Shown in pieces: positions 36,583-44,739 of a stretch of 64,000 bases of DNA; the stretch's first letter is position 1, and every line of letters starts with the position of its first letter. The DNA comes from Conexibacter sp. CPCC 206217. GTDB taxonomy: Bacteria > Actinomycetota > Thermoleophilia > Solirubrobacterales > Solirubrobacteraceae. The DNA lies in NCBI RefSeq assembly GCF_030646165.1, contig NZ_JAUTDO010000006.1, positions 372,001-436,000 of the forward strand. The letters run 5' to 3'. The position numbers and the translations under genes are program-made. Under the pieces are notes generated by a model. It was not told the DNA's origin and ran no database searches. It saw only the letters and a program-made list of their open reading frames with translations.

Positions 36583-37073
36583 GAATCGCCGTCGAGGTCA
36601 ACGGGACGGTGCACGTCGCCGACGTCGAGCCGCGGATGCTGCTGTCGGACTTCCTGCGACACGAGCTGGGGCTGACGGGGACGCACGTCGGCTGCGAGCA
36701 CGGCGTCTGCGGGGCTTGCACGATCCAGGTCGACGGCGCGCCGACGCGCGCCTGCCTGATGTTCGCCGTCCAGGCCGCGGGTCGCTCGATCCGCACCGTC
36801 GAGGCGCTCGCCGACGCGGACGGCACGCTCAATCCACTCCAACGAGCGTTCCACGAGCACCACGCGCTGCAGTGCGGCTTCTGCACGGCAGGCTTCCTGA
36901 TGACGCTGGAGCCGTTCGTCCGCGACCACCCGGACGCGAGCGAGCACGAGATCCGCGCGGAGGTGGCCGGCAACCTCTGCCGCTGCACCGGCTACGAGGG
37001 CATCGTCGCGGCCGTCAGACAGGCCGCCGCCGAGCGCGTCGCCGACCTCAGCTCCGTCGTCGATCCGGCGTAA
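36579..37073 (+). CDS. molybdenum hydroxylase 2Fe-2S subunit (CoxS type)
   Basis: 164 aa with two 2Fe-2S clusters. The ferredoxin-type motif is GCEHGVCGACTIQVDG...C, and the second is CGFCTAGFLM...CRCTGYEGIV. Length and motif spacing are standard. It is the last gene of the operon and is followed by a long terminator hairpin. Confidence 0.92.
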   Translation: MRIAVEVNGTVHVADVEPRMLLSDFLRHELGLTGTHVGCEHGVCGACTIQVDGAPTRACLMFAVQAAGRSIRTVEALADADGTLNPLQRAFHEHHALQCGFCTAGFLMTLEPFVRDHPDASEHEIRAEVAGNLCRCTGYEGIVAAVRQAAAERVADLSSVVDPA

Positions 37074-37077
37074 AACG

Positions 37078-37130
37078 CCGAGGAGCGGTCGTTTACTGGT
37101 CTCACAGACCAGTAAACGACCGCTCCTCGG
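37078..37130. terminator. 25-bp perfect stem, bidirectional terminator
   Basis: Arms 37078-37102 and 37106-37130 are fully complementary around a CAC loop. It lies between the convergent iron-sulfur subunit gene and the M24 hydrolase gene, so it can end transcription from both sides. There is no strong T-run on either side. Confidence 0.8.
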
Positions 37131-37170
37131 GCGGGCGCGCGCTCGGGCGAGCGCCGCGCCCGGTTCATGG

Positions 37171-38568
37171 CTAGATGAGCGACGACGCGCCGGGGTCGGC
37201 GACGTGGCCGTTGCCCGTTCCATTCGACGCGCTGGTGGGGATCCGCGGGTAGGCCAGGCCGGCCTCGTGGTCGAGGATCGTGTTGCGGTCCGATGTCACC
37301 TCTCGTTCCATCGGCAGGGCGCCGCCGGTGGTGTACATCGGGCGCCCGGCGACGAGCAGGTCCTCGGCCGGGAAGCGCGTGATGACCTCGCAGCCGGTCG
37401 CGGTCACGACCAGCTCCTCCTCGATCCGCGCGGCCGACCAGCCGTCGGTCGACGGCCAGAAGGTCTCCAGCGCGAAGACCATGCCCTCCTGGATCACCTC
37501 GGGGTGGTCGAGCGAGACGAGACGGCTGAAGACCGGCTTCTCCCAGATCGTCAGGCCGATGCCGTGGCCGAACTGCAGCGCGAACGCGTCCTCCTCGTTG
37601 GCGAAGCCGAACTCCTGCGCCTTCGGCCAGACGGATGCGACGTCGGCGGTCGTGGCGCCCGGTCTGATCAGCGCGATCGCGGCGTCGAGCAGGTAACGAC
37701 AGCGCTTGTAGGCGTCGATCAGCGCACGCGAGGCGCCGCCGACCGCGAACGTGCGGTAGTAGCACGTGCGGTAGCCGTTGTAGCTGTGCAGGATGTCGAA
37801 GTAGGCGGGGTCGCCGGGGCGCATCGCGCGGTCGGAGAAGACGTGCGGGTGCGGGTTGCAGCGCTCGCCGGAGATCGCGTTGACGCCCTCGACGAACTCC
37901 GAGCCGGCCTCGTAGAGGACCTTGTTGGCGAGCGCGACGGCGTCGCTCTCGCGGAAACCCGGGCGCATCGCCTGATAGAGATGGTCGTAGGCCATGTCGA
38001 CCATCGAGCAGGCCTGGTTCAGCAGCAGGATCTCGTCCTGCGTCTTGATCATGCGCGCCTCCTGCATGACCTGCTGACCGTCGACGACCTGCACACCGGC
38101 CTTCTGCAGCGCGAACAGCACCTCCGGCTCGACCGCGTCGATGCCGACGGGCTCGCCCAGCAGGTCGTGCTCGGCCAGTTCGGCGCGGATCTTCTCGGCG
38201 ACGGCCTCGGCGCGGCCGGACTGGGGCGACATCGCCCCGCGCATCGTCGAGATGCCAGCGCGCGAGCGGCCTTCACCGAGCCACGGGTTGTGCAGCTGGT
38301 GATGACGGGCGGCCGAGCCGAAGTCCCACATGACCGGCTTCTCGTTGCGCGGCAGCAGGCAGAAACGCGCCAGCTTGTCCTGCGCCCACGTGCCGATGTG
38401 CGTCGCGGTGATGTACCGGACGTTGTTCATGTCGAAGCACAGCAGCGCACCGAGCGACGACTCGTCGAGGATCTTTCTGACGCGTGCGAGACGCTCGTCG
38501 CGGAGTCGGTCGAAGCGGATCCGCTCCTCCCAGTCGACGCCTTGCACGCCATAGCTGTGGATGCTCAT
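37171..38568 (-). CDS. M24-family (creatinase/DddP-like) hydrolase
   Basis: 465 aa 'pita-bread' enzyme. The N-terminal creatinase domain (LGALLCFDMNNVRYITAT) precedes the catalytic domain. Metal positions read Asp in AYFDILHSYNG, Cys where the second Asp is expected (RTCYYRTF), His in FGHGIGL, Glu in FALETF and Glu in ARIEEE. One ligand is thus replaced. Creatinase and DMSP lyase DddP belong to this fold, so the reaction need not be peptide cleavage. The ATG at 38568 follows GGGAGAG; the longer frame is not supported. A LacI-type operator lies just upstream. Confidence 0.82.
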   Translation of the reverse strand: MSIHSYGVQGVDWEERIRFDRLRDERLARVRKILDESSLGALLCFDMNNVRYITATHIGTWAQDKLARFCLLPRNEKPVMWDFGSAARHHQLHNPWLGEGRSRAGISTMRGAMSPQSGRAEAVAEKIRAELAEHDLLGEPVGIDAVEPEVLFALQKAGVQVVDGQQVMQEARMIKTQDEILLLNQACSMVDMAYDHLYQAMRPGFRESDAVALANKVLYEAGSEFVEGVNAISGERCNPHPHVFSDRAMRPGDPAYFDILHSYNGYRTCYYRTFAVGGASRALIDAYKRCRYLLDAAIALIRPGATTADVASVWPKAQEFGFANEEDAFALQFGHGIGLTIWEKPVFSRLVSLDHPEVIQEGMVFALETFWPSTDGWSAARIEEELVVTATGCEVITRFPAEDLLVAGRPMYTTGGALPMEREVTSDRNTILDHEAGLAYPRIPTSASNGTGNGHVADPGASSLI

Positions 38569-38589
38569 GCCGAGGCTCTCCCATTGGTT

Positions 38590-38601
38590 GCAAACGATTG
38601 C
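38590..38601 (-). promoter_or_regulatory. LacI-type operator before the M24 gene
   Basis: GCAAACGATTGC, about 21 bases upstream of the M24 ATG, with a possible -10 box (TAGGGT, complement of 38604-38609) beside it. Confidence 0.72.
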
Positions 38602-38648
38602 ACACCCTACCACGGACGGCTTCATACCGGGCGAATACTGACGCGATC

Positions 38649-38678
38649 TTGACGAGAGCGAACGGGCCTGTGTAGCCT
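38649..38678 (+). promoter_or_regulatory. promoter of the dehydrogenase gene
   Basis: TTGACG (38649-38654), 18-base spacer, TAGCCT (38673-38678). The same -10 hexamer and spacing occur before the EamA operon. Confidence 0.68.
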
Positions 38679-38680
38679 GT

Positions 38681-38694
38681 TGCAAACGTTTGCA
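38681..38694 (+). promoter_or_regulatory. perfect LacI-type operator
   Basis: TGCAAACGTTTGCA is an exact palindrome placed at the expected transcription start, so a bound repressor would block initiation. Confidence 0.78.
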
Positions 38695-38720
38695 GAAACA
38701 TCGGAGATAGGAAGGTGTCC

Positions 38721-39677
38721 ATGGCATCTGTCGATAGCTCGCTGAGGCTCGGTTGGGCTGGCGCGGGCCGGATGGGGTCGGCGCTGATCACGCGGCTGCT
38801 CAACGCGGGATACGACGTGACCGTCTACAACCGCACGCGCTCTAAGGCCGAGCCGCTGGCGGCGCTGGGCGCGACGCTCGTCGACACGCCTGCCGAGCTG
38901 GGCTCCTGCGACGTCGTCTTCACGATGGTCGCCGGGACGAGAGACATCATGGAGGTCGTGCTCGGCCCGCAGGGGATCCTCTCCGGCGAGCGCAAGCCGA
39001 GCCTGATCGTCGACAGCACGACGGTCTCGCCGGCCGCCGGCGAGGCAGTTCGCGCCGGGGCCGCCGAGTTGGGCGTCGGGATGCTGGCGGCGCCGGTCTC
39101 CGGCAACCCGAAGGTCGTCGAGACCGGCAACCTGACGGTCTGCGTCTCCGGGCCCGAGGATGCGTGGGAGCAGGCGAAGCCGATGCTGGAGATCTTCGGC
39201 AAGGGCGTCACGTACGTCGGCGAGGGCGAGCGCGCCCGCCTCGTGAAGGTCTGCCACAACCTGATGCTCGGCGTCGTCTCGCAGTGCCTGGCCGAGATCA
39301 CGGTGCTGGCCGAGAAGGGCGGCGTCTCGCGCGCCGACTTCCTCGACTTCCTCAACGACAGCGTCATGGGCTCGGTTTTCACGCGCTACAAGACGCCGGC
39401 GTACGTGAACCTCGATTACACGCCGACGTTCACCCCGGCGCTGCTGCTGAAGGACTTCCACCTCGGCTTCGAGGCCGCCCAGTCGCTCGGCGTCCCGATG
39501 CCGGTCGCCGCGACGACCCAGGAGGTCGTCCAGCAGCTGATCGGCCACGGCTACACCGACGTCGACTTCGCCGCCCTCCTGACCCTCCAGGCCCGCACCT
39601 CCGGCTACGAGATCGAGTCCGAGGGCGCCGACGTCACCGACGGCCTCGAGCCCCCGGTGCCGGTCGCGGCAAGCTGA
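38721..39677 (+). CDS. 3-hydroxyisobutyrate dehydrogenase-like NAD(P) enzyme
   Basis: 318 aa beta-hydroxyacid dehydrogenase. The NAD motif is GWAGAGRMGSALITRLLNAGYDVTVYNRT, the substrate motif is LAAPVSGNPKV, and the catalytic Lys is in VKVCHNLML. The family oxidises 3-hydroxyacids such as 3-hydroxyisobutyrate, tartronate semialdehyde (as reductase) or 2-(hydroxymethyl)glutarate, the last from nicotinate breakdown. The ATG at 38721 is correctly spaced from AGGAAGG; the GTG at 38715 overlaps that site. It is monocistronic, under its own LacI-box promoter and followed by a terminator. Confidence 0.86.
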   Translation: MASVDSSLRLGWAGAGRMGSALITRLLNAGYDVTVYNRTRSKAEPLAALGATLVDTPAELGSCDVVFTMVAGTRDIMEVVLGPQGILSGERKPSLIVDSTTVSPAAGEAVRAGAAELGVGMLAAPVSGNPKVVETGNLTVCVSGPEDAWEQAKPMLEIFGKGVTYVGEGERARLVKVCHNLMLGVVSQCLAEITVLAEKGGVSRADFLDFLNDSVMGSVFTRYKTPAYVNLDYTPTFTPALLLKDFHLGFEAAQSLGVPMPVAATTQEVVQQLIGHGYTDVDFAALLTLQARTSGYEIESEGADVTDGLEPPVPVAAS

Positions 39678-39706
39678 ATCAGTCGTACTGACATATGAAC
39701 TGACCG

Positions 39707-39732
39707 AGGGCCGCGACGAACGTCGCGGCCCT
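39707..39732 (+). terminator. intrinsic terminator
   Basis: An 11-bp GC stem (arms 39707-39717 and 39722-39732) with a GAAC loop is followed by TTCGTCGT, 30 bases after the dehydrogenase stop. Confidence 0.75.
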
Positions 39733-39743
39733 TTCGTCGTCGG

Positions 39744-39800
39744 CCCAGAGGACCGAAGGATCACTACCGCTCAGCGACAGCAATCCTTCGGTCCTCTGGG
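39744..39800. repeat. 18-bp inverted repeat between convergent genes
   Basis: Perfect arms 39744-39761 and 39783-39800 (CCCAGAGGACCGAAGGAT and its complement) flank 21 bases that include a small GCTCAGC hairpin. It is probably the terminator of the minus-strand E2 gene, but the long loop is unusual. Confidence 0.65.
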
Positions 39801-39821
39801 TTTCGGGCTCGGGCGGCGGCC

Positions 39822-41117
39822 TCAGAGCATGAACGCCAGCGGCTGTTCGAGCAGGTCGCGCAGGCGGGCGAGGAAGCGGGCGCCGTCGGCTCCGTAGATG
39901 ATGCGGTGGTCGCAGGCGAGCGTGAGGGTCACCATCGGGCGGGCGACGACGTCGTCGTCGGGGCCGACCACGACCGCGCGCTTGGCGAGCGAGCCGACGG
40001 CGAGGATCGCGGCCTGCGGCTCGTTCACGACGGCGGTGAAGCTGTCGATGTCGAACATGCCGAGGTTGGAGACCGTGAACGTGCCGCCGTCCAGCTCGGC
40101 AGGGCTGATCTTGCCCTCGCGGACCTTCCCCGCCAGCGCGCGGGTCGTGCGCGCGATCTCGCCGAGCGAGGCGCGGTCGGCGTCGTAGACCGTCGGCACC
40201 AGCAGCGCGCCCTCGGTCGCGACCGCGACGCCGACGTTGACGCGGCCGTGGTTGACGAACGCGCCGTCCTCGAAGCCGCCGTTCACGAGCGGGTGCTCGC
40301 GCAGCGCCAGCGCCGACGCCTTCACGACGATGTCGTTGTACGACGGCAGCGGATCGGCACCGAGCGTGCGCAACTGCTCGCGCAGCTCGATGCAGGCGCT
40401 CATGTCGACGTCGACGCGCAGCTCGAACTCCGGCACGTTCGTGCGCGACTCGACCATCCGCCGCGCGATCGTCGCCTGCGTGCGCGTGAGCGGCTGCGGT
40501 GCGCCGGTGTCGCGGGCGTCGTCACGGGAGACGGGGGAGGGCGTCGCAGGTGCAGCGGTGGGGGCGGGGGCCTCGATCTGCTCGGTTGCCGCGCGCTCCA
40601 CATCCGCTCGCACGACTCGCCCTGACGGACCGGTCCCGACGAGCCCCGCCAGGTCGATGCCGAGATCGGCGGCGACACGACGGGCGAGGGGAGAGGCCGC
40701 GACGCGACCGTCGCCGACGATCGGGGCCGCTGCGGCGAGTGCGGCGGGCGCCACGACTCCGTTGCCCGCCGCGCTCGCGGCTGTCGCAGGTGGCGTGCCT
40801 GCGGCCGCAGCCGCCAACGGCGTCGGCTCACCCGCGCCGGACGCGGAGACGGACGCAGCAGCCGCTTCCGCCGCCTCACCCGCCACCCCGACGATCGCGA
40901 TCGTCTCGCCGAGCGCCGCGACGCTGCCGGCGGCGGCGACGATGCGCAGCAGGACGCCGTCGGCGTCGGCCTCGTGCGTCACCGTCGCCTTGTCGGTCTC
41001 GATCTCCACGAGCGGCTGGCCCTTGCTGACCTGCTCGCCCTCGGCGACGAGCCACTCCACGACGGTGGCCTCCTCCATCGCGTCCGACAGGCGCGGCATC
41101 AAGATCTCGACCGACAT
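39822..41117 (-). CDS. 2-oxoacid dehydrogenase E2 (dihydrolipoamide acyltransferase)
   Basis: 431 aa. One lipoyl domain (1-78; lipoyl-Lys in EIETDKATV) is followed by an Ala/Pro linker, a peripheral-subunit-binding domain (ASPLARRVAADLGIDLAGLVGTGPSGRVVRADV) and the acyltransferase core ending DHRIIYGADGARFL, the variant seen in some pyruvate/acetoin E2 enzymes. It is divergent from the E1 alpha/beta genes, and both promoters share a region with two LacI-type operators. No E3 gene is present in the window, so a housekeeping lipoamide dehydrogenase is presumably used. Confidence 0.9.
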   Translation of the reverse strand: MSVEILMPRLSDAMEEATVVEWLVAEGEQVSKGQPLVEIETDKATVTHEADADGVLLRIVAAAGSVAALGETIAIVGVAGEAAEAAAASVSASGAGEPTPLAAAAAGTPPATAASAAGNGVVAPAALAAAAPIVGDGRVAASPLARRVAADLGIDLAGLVGTGPSGRVVRADVERAATEQIEAPAPTAAPATPSPVSRDDARDTGAPQPLTRTQATIARRMVESRTNVPEFELRVDVDMSACIELREQLRTLGADPLPSYNDIVVKASALALREHPLVNGGFEDGAFVNHGRVNVGVAVATEGALLVPTVYDADRASLGEIARTTRALAGKVREGKISPAELDGGTFTVSNLGMFDIDSFTAVVNEPQAAILAVGSLAKRAVVVGPDDDVVARPMVTLTLACDHRIIYGADGARFLARLRDLLEQPLAFML

Positions 41118-41182
41118 GCAGTCCGTCCTCCTCGGGTGGGGCGTCCGGGCGGCTCATCCGCACGAACTCCACGGTGGCCCGG

Positions 41183-41212
41183 TTGCAGAGATGCAAACGA
41201 TTGCGATATGGT
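41183..41212 (+). promoter_or_regulatory. candidate promoter of the E1/aldehyde dehydrogenase operon
   Basis: TTGCAG (41183-41188), 18-base spacer, TATGGT (41207-41212). A LacI-type operator occupies the spacer. Confidence 0.5.
41193..41204 (+). promoter_or_regulatory. LacI-type operator (E2/E1 divergent region, left)
   Basis: GCAAACGATTGC, between the -35 and -10 boxes of the rightward promoter. It can also affect the leftward E2 gene. Confidence 0.72.
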
Positions 41213-41249
41213 TTCTACCACACCGCAGTGGCCTGTTGCCACCTGTGGC

Positions 41250-41261
41250 GCAATCGTTTGT
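41250..41261 (+). promoter_or_regulatory. LacI-type operator (E2/E1 divergent region, right)
   Basis: GCAATCGTTTGT, 57 bases centre-to-centre from the left operator, between the promoter and the E1 alpha start. The pair could support looping. Confidence 0.7.
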
Positions 41262-41283
41262 GCACACCCGGGAGGAGTCACTC

Positions 41284-42261
41284 GTGGCGAAGGCCAACAC
41301 TGCCGCGGCGCCGGACGCGGTCCGTCCGTACCTCGCGTCGTATGGACGGATGCAGCTGATCCGTCTGTTCGAGGAGGAGATGCACCGCCTCTATCTGAGA
41401 GGCGATCTGCACGGCACGACCCACCTGACGATCGGGCAGGAGGCGATCCCGACCGGGATCTGCCAGGCGCTGCGTCCCGACGACTACATCGCCGGCACCT
41501 ACCGCGGTCACGGTCACGCGCTCGCCAAGGGCAGCGAGACCGAGGGCATGGTCGCCGAGATGATCGGCCGCGTCACCGGCACCTGCGGCGGCCGCTCCGG
41601 CTCGATGAACGTGATCGACAAGGAGAAGGGCGTCGTCGGCTGCTACGGCATCGTCGGCGGCTCGATCGCCGCCGCCACCGGCGCCGCGCTCAGCGGCAAG
41701 CAGCAGGACCGTGTCGCGGTCGCCTTCTTCGGCGACGGCGCGACCAATCAGGCGTACTTCTTCGAGTGCATGAACTTCGCCAAGATCCTCAACCTGCCGT
41801 TGGTCCTCGTCTGCGAGAACAACTGGTACGGCGAGTGGACGCCGCTGGAGAAGTCGACCGCCGGCGCCGACATCGCCAAGCGCGCCGAGCCGTTCGGGAT
41901 CCCGAACGCGAAGGTCGACGGTAACGACCTCTACGCCGTCGTCGAGGCCGCCAGGGAAGCCGTCGACCGCGCCCGCTCCGGCGGCGGGCCGACGTTGTTG
42001 GAGTGCCAGACCTACCGCCACTTCGGCCACTCGAAGTCCGACCCGGCGAAGTACCGCCCCGAGGGCGAGCTGGAAAAGTGGAGAGAGCGCGACCCGCTGA
42101 TCGTCGCGCGCCAGCGGCTGCTCGACGAGGGCGTCTCCGAGCAGGAGCTCGACGCCGTCGAGGCCGCCACCCGCGCGGAGCTGGAGCAGGCCGTCGCGGC
42201 CGCGCTCGCCGCGCCGTACCCCGATCCCGCCATCGAGCTCACGGAGTTCGCACCCGCATGA
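41284..42261 (+). CDS. 2-oxoacid/acetoin dehydrogenase E1 alpha
   Basis: 325 aa thiamine-diphosphate enzyme subunit of AcoA/PdhA type. The ThDP-Mg motif is FGDGATNQAYFFECMNFAKILNLPLVLVCENN. The phosphorylation-loop-like region is YRHFGHSKSDPAKYR, and the N-terminus is GTTHLTIGQEAIPTGI. The GTG at 41284 lies eight bases after GGAGGAG. It decarboxylates a 2-oxoacid (or acetoin) and passes the acyl group to E2. ATGA overlap with E1 beta. Pyruvate, acetoin and branched-chain substrates cannot be told apart from sequence alone. Confidence 0.9.
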   Translation: MAKANTAAAPDAVRPYLASYGRMQLIRLFEEEMHRLYLRGDLHGTTHLTIGQEAIPTGICQALRPDDYIAGTYRGHGHALAKGSETEGMVAEMIGRVTGTCGGRSGSMNVIDKEKGVVGCYGIVGGSIAAATGAALSGKQQDRVAVAFFGDGATNQAYFFECMNFAKILNLPLVLVCENNWYGEWTPLEKSTAGADIAKRAEPFGIPNAKVDGNDLYAVVEAAREAVDRARSGGGPTLLECQTYRHFGHSKSDPAKYRPEGELEKWRERDPLIVARQRLLDEGVSEQELDAVEAATRAELEQAVAAALAAPYPDPAIELTEFAPA

Positions 42262-43241
42262 CCAGACCGCTCGAGTTCCGCACCGCGATCCGCGACGCCA
42301 TCGCGGAGGAGATGGAGCGCGACGACTCCGTCATCCTGTTCGGCGAGGACGTCGTCCCCGGCGGCGTCTTCAACGTCACGCCCGGCCTGCACGAGCGCTT
42401 CGGCGACGCGCGCGTCTTCGACACCCCGATCTCCGAGCTGGCGATGTCCGGCGCCGCCTACGGCGCGGCCGTCACGGGCCTGCGCCCGATCGTCGAGATC
42501 ATGTACGGCGACTTCATGGCGCTGCCGATGGACTCGCTCGTCAACCAGGCCGCGAAGTACTGGTTCATCTCCAACGAGCAGGGCACCGTCCCGCTCGTCG
42601 TGCGCAGCGCCGTCGGCGCCGGCGGCCGCTTCGGCGCGATCCACTCGCAGAACCACGGCCCGTGGTTTCAGAGCGTGCCGGGCATCAAGATCGCGATGCC
42701 GTCCTCGCCCGCCGAGGCGAAGGGGCTGATGAAGGCCGCGATCCGCGACCCCAACCCGGTCATCTTCCTGGAGCACAAGCGGCTCTACTCGATCAAGGGC
42801 GACGCGCCCGCCGACGGCGAGGTCATCGAGCTCGGCAAGGCCGGGATCCCGCGCGGCGGCGACGACCTCACGATCGTCTCGATCGGCAAGGGCGTGCAGG
42901 ATGCGCTTGCCGCCGCCGAGACGCTGGCGCAAGCCGGCGTCAGCGTCGAGGTCGTCGACCTGCGCACGCTGCGCCCGCTCGACGTCGACACCGTGCTGCA
43001 GTCGGTCGCCAAGACGCACCGCCTGCTGGCGGTCGACGAGGGACCGCGCACGGGCGGCTGGGCGACCGGCCTGCTGGGCGCGATCGCCGAGGCCGGCCTG
43101 CACGAGCTGGACGACGTCTGGGTCGTCGCGCCCGGCGAGGTCGCGGTGCCGTACAGCCCACCGCTGGAGGACAACCTGCTGCCGAGCGCGAGCACGATCG
43201 TCGAATCGGTCCACCAGCGTCTCGGCGCGGGCGTGGCGTAA
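42258..43241 (+). CDS. 2-oxoacid/acetoin dehydrogenase E1 beta
   Basis: 327 aa transketolase-type beta subunit: FGEDVVPGGVFNVTPGL, DTPISELAMSGAAYGAAVTGLRPIVEIMYGDF, HSQNHGPWFQSVPGIKIAMPSSPAEAKGL and LLAVDEGPRTGGW. Size and motifs match AcoB/PdhB. It pairs with the upstream alpha subunit, with which it overlaps by four bases, and is followed after two bases by the aldehyde dehydrogenase gene. Confidence 0.9.
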   Translation: MTRPLEFRTAIRDAIAEEMERDDSVILFGEDVVPGGVFNVTPGLHERFGDARVFDTPISELAMSGAAYGAAVTGLRPIVEIMYGDFMALPMDSLVNQAAKYWFISNEQGTVPLVVRSAVGAGGRFGAIHSQNHGPWFQSVPGIKIAMPSSPAEAKGLMKAAIRDPNPVIFLEHKRLYSIKGDAPADGEVIELGKAGIPRGGDDLTIVSIGKGVQDALAAAETLAQAGVSVEVVDLRTLRPLDVDTVLQSVAKTHRLLAVDEGPRTGGWATGLLGAIAEAGLHELDDVWVVAPGEVAVPYSPPLEDNLLPSASTIVESVHQRLGAGVA

Positions 43242-43243
43242 CG

Positions 43244-44722
43244 ATGGCCGCGACGACGATCCACCCCGACAAGGACGCGCTGCTGCAGCGCGTCCCGACC
43301 GGCCTCTACATCGCCGGCGAGTGGCGCGCGGCGACCGGCGGCAGGACGCTCGGCGTCGAGGATCCGGCGACCGGCGAGACGCTCGCCGAGATCGCCGACG
43401 CGACGCCTGAGGACGCGGTCGCGGCGCTCGACGCCGCCTGCGCCGTGCAGGAGCAGTGGGCGCAGCACCCGCCGCGTGAGCGCGGCGAGATCCTGCGGCG
43501 CGCGTTCGAGGAGCTGATCGACCGCTCCGAGGAGCTGTCGCTGCTGATGACGCTGGAGATGGGCAAGCCGCTCTCCGAAGCGCGCGGCGAGATCGCCTAC
43601 GCCGCCGAGTACTTCCGCTGGTTCAGCGAGGAGGCGGTGCGGATCGACGGCCGTTACGCGACCGCGCCCGACGGCAGATCGAGACTGCTCGTGATGAAGC
43701 AGCCGGTCGGCCCGTGCCTGCTGATCACGCCGTGGAACTTCCCGATGGCGATGGGTACGCGCAAGATCGGCCCGGCGATCGCGGCCGGCTGCACGATGGT
43801 GATGAAGCCGGCGAAGCAGACGCCGCTGTCGACGTTCGCGCTCGCCGACATCCTCGAGCGCGCCGGCCTGCCGGCGGGCGTGCTGAACGTGATCGCGAGC
43901 AGCAGCGCGTCGAGCATCATCACGCCGCTGATCACCGACGCGCGCATGCGCAAGGTCTCCTTCACCGGCTCGACCGAGATCGGCCGCCTGCTCGTCAAGC
44001 AGGGGGCGGAGCAGCTGCTGCGCTCGTCGATGGAGCTGGGCGGCAACGCTCCGTTCGTCGTCTTCGAGGACGCCGACCTCGACAAGGCCGTCGAGGGCGC
44101 GATGCTGGCGAAGATGCGCAACGGCGGCGAGGCCTGCACCGCGGCAAACCGCTTCTTCGTGCACGACAGCGTCGCGGACGAATTCACCAAGCGGCTTGCC
44201 GAGCGGATGGGTGACCTCAAGGTCGGCCACGGCGCCGCCGACGGGACGCAGGTCGGCCCGCTGATCGACGGCACCGAGCGCGCGAAGGTCGCCGCGCTCG
44301 TCGACGACGCGCGAGAGCGCGGCGCCGAGGTGCTGACGGGCGGCGCGCCGGTCGACGGTCCCGGCTACTTCTACGCCCCGACGGTGCTGAGGTCGGTCCC
44401 GCTCGGCGCGCGTGTGCTGGAGGAGGAGATCTTCGGCCCGGTCGCGCCGGTGCAGACGTTCACCGACGAGGACGACGTCGTGGCGCGTGCGAACGCAACG
44501 GAGTACGGTCTCGTCGCGTATGTGTTCACGCGCGATCTCGACCGTGCACTGCGCGTCGGTGCACACCTGGAGACCGGCATGCTCGGCATCAACCAGGGCA
44601 TCGTCTCCAACCCCGCGGCGCCGTTCGGCGGCGTCAAGCACTCCGGCTTCGGCCGCGAGGGCGGGCGCGAGGGGATCGACGAGTACCTCGCGACGAAGTA
44701 CTTCGCGATCGCGAACGGTTAG
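43244..44722 (+). CDS. NAD(P) aldehyde dehydrogenase (succinate-semialdehyde type)
   Basis: 492 aa ALDH. Motifs are ITPWNFPMAMGTRKIGPAIAAGCTMVMKPA, FTGSTEIGRLL, SMELGGNAPFVVF, the catalytic Cys in NGGEACTAANRF and EEIFGPVAP. Overall pattern is closest to GabD/succinate-semialdehyde dehydrogenase, which would fit entry of a C4 semialdehyde into the TCA cycle. Family-level assignment is firm; the substrate is inferred. It belongs to the E1 operon and is followed by the MFS gene after 17 bases. Confidence 0.88.
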   Translation: MAATTIHPDKDALLQRVPTGLYIAGEWRAATGGRTLGVEDPATGETLAEIADATPEDAVAALDAACAVQEQWAQHPPRERGEILRRAFEELIDRSEELSLLMTLEMGKPLSEARGEIAYAAEYFRWFSEEAVRIDGRYATAPDGRSRLLVMKQPVGPCLLITPWNFPMAMGTRKIGPAIAAGCTMVMKPAKQTPLSTFALADILERAGLPAGVLNVIASSSASSIITPLITDARMRKVSFTGSTEIGRLLVKQGAEQLLRSSMELGGNAPFVVFEDADLDKAVEGAMLAKMRNGGEACTAANRFFVHDSVADEFTKRLAERMGDLKVGHGAADGTQVGPLIDGTERAKVAALVDDARERGAEVLTGGAPVDGPGYFYAPTVLRSVPLGARVLEEEIFGPVAPVQTFTDEDDVVARANATEYGLVAYVFTRDLDRALRVGAHLETGMLGINQGIVSNPAAPFGGVKHSGFGREGGREGIDEYLATKYFAIANG

Positions 44723-44739
44723 CTAGCGGGCAGGTCCGG

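Noticed and set aside
32758-37073. Aerobic carbon monoxide dehydrogenase
   Set aside because: The large subunit reads PLRGAGR at the active-site loop, not the Cys-containing loop of CO-oxidising CoxL. The island context suggests a different substrate.
38576-38585. A further CCCATTGG match to the composite element
   Set aside because: It has no GTTCA/TGAAC palindrome at the right distance and includes the ribosome-site region of the M24 gene, so it is probably chance.
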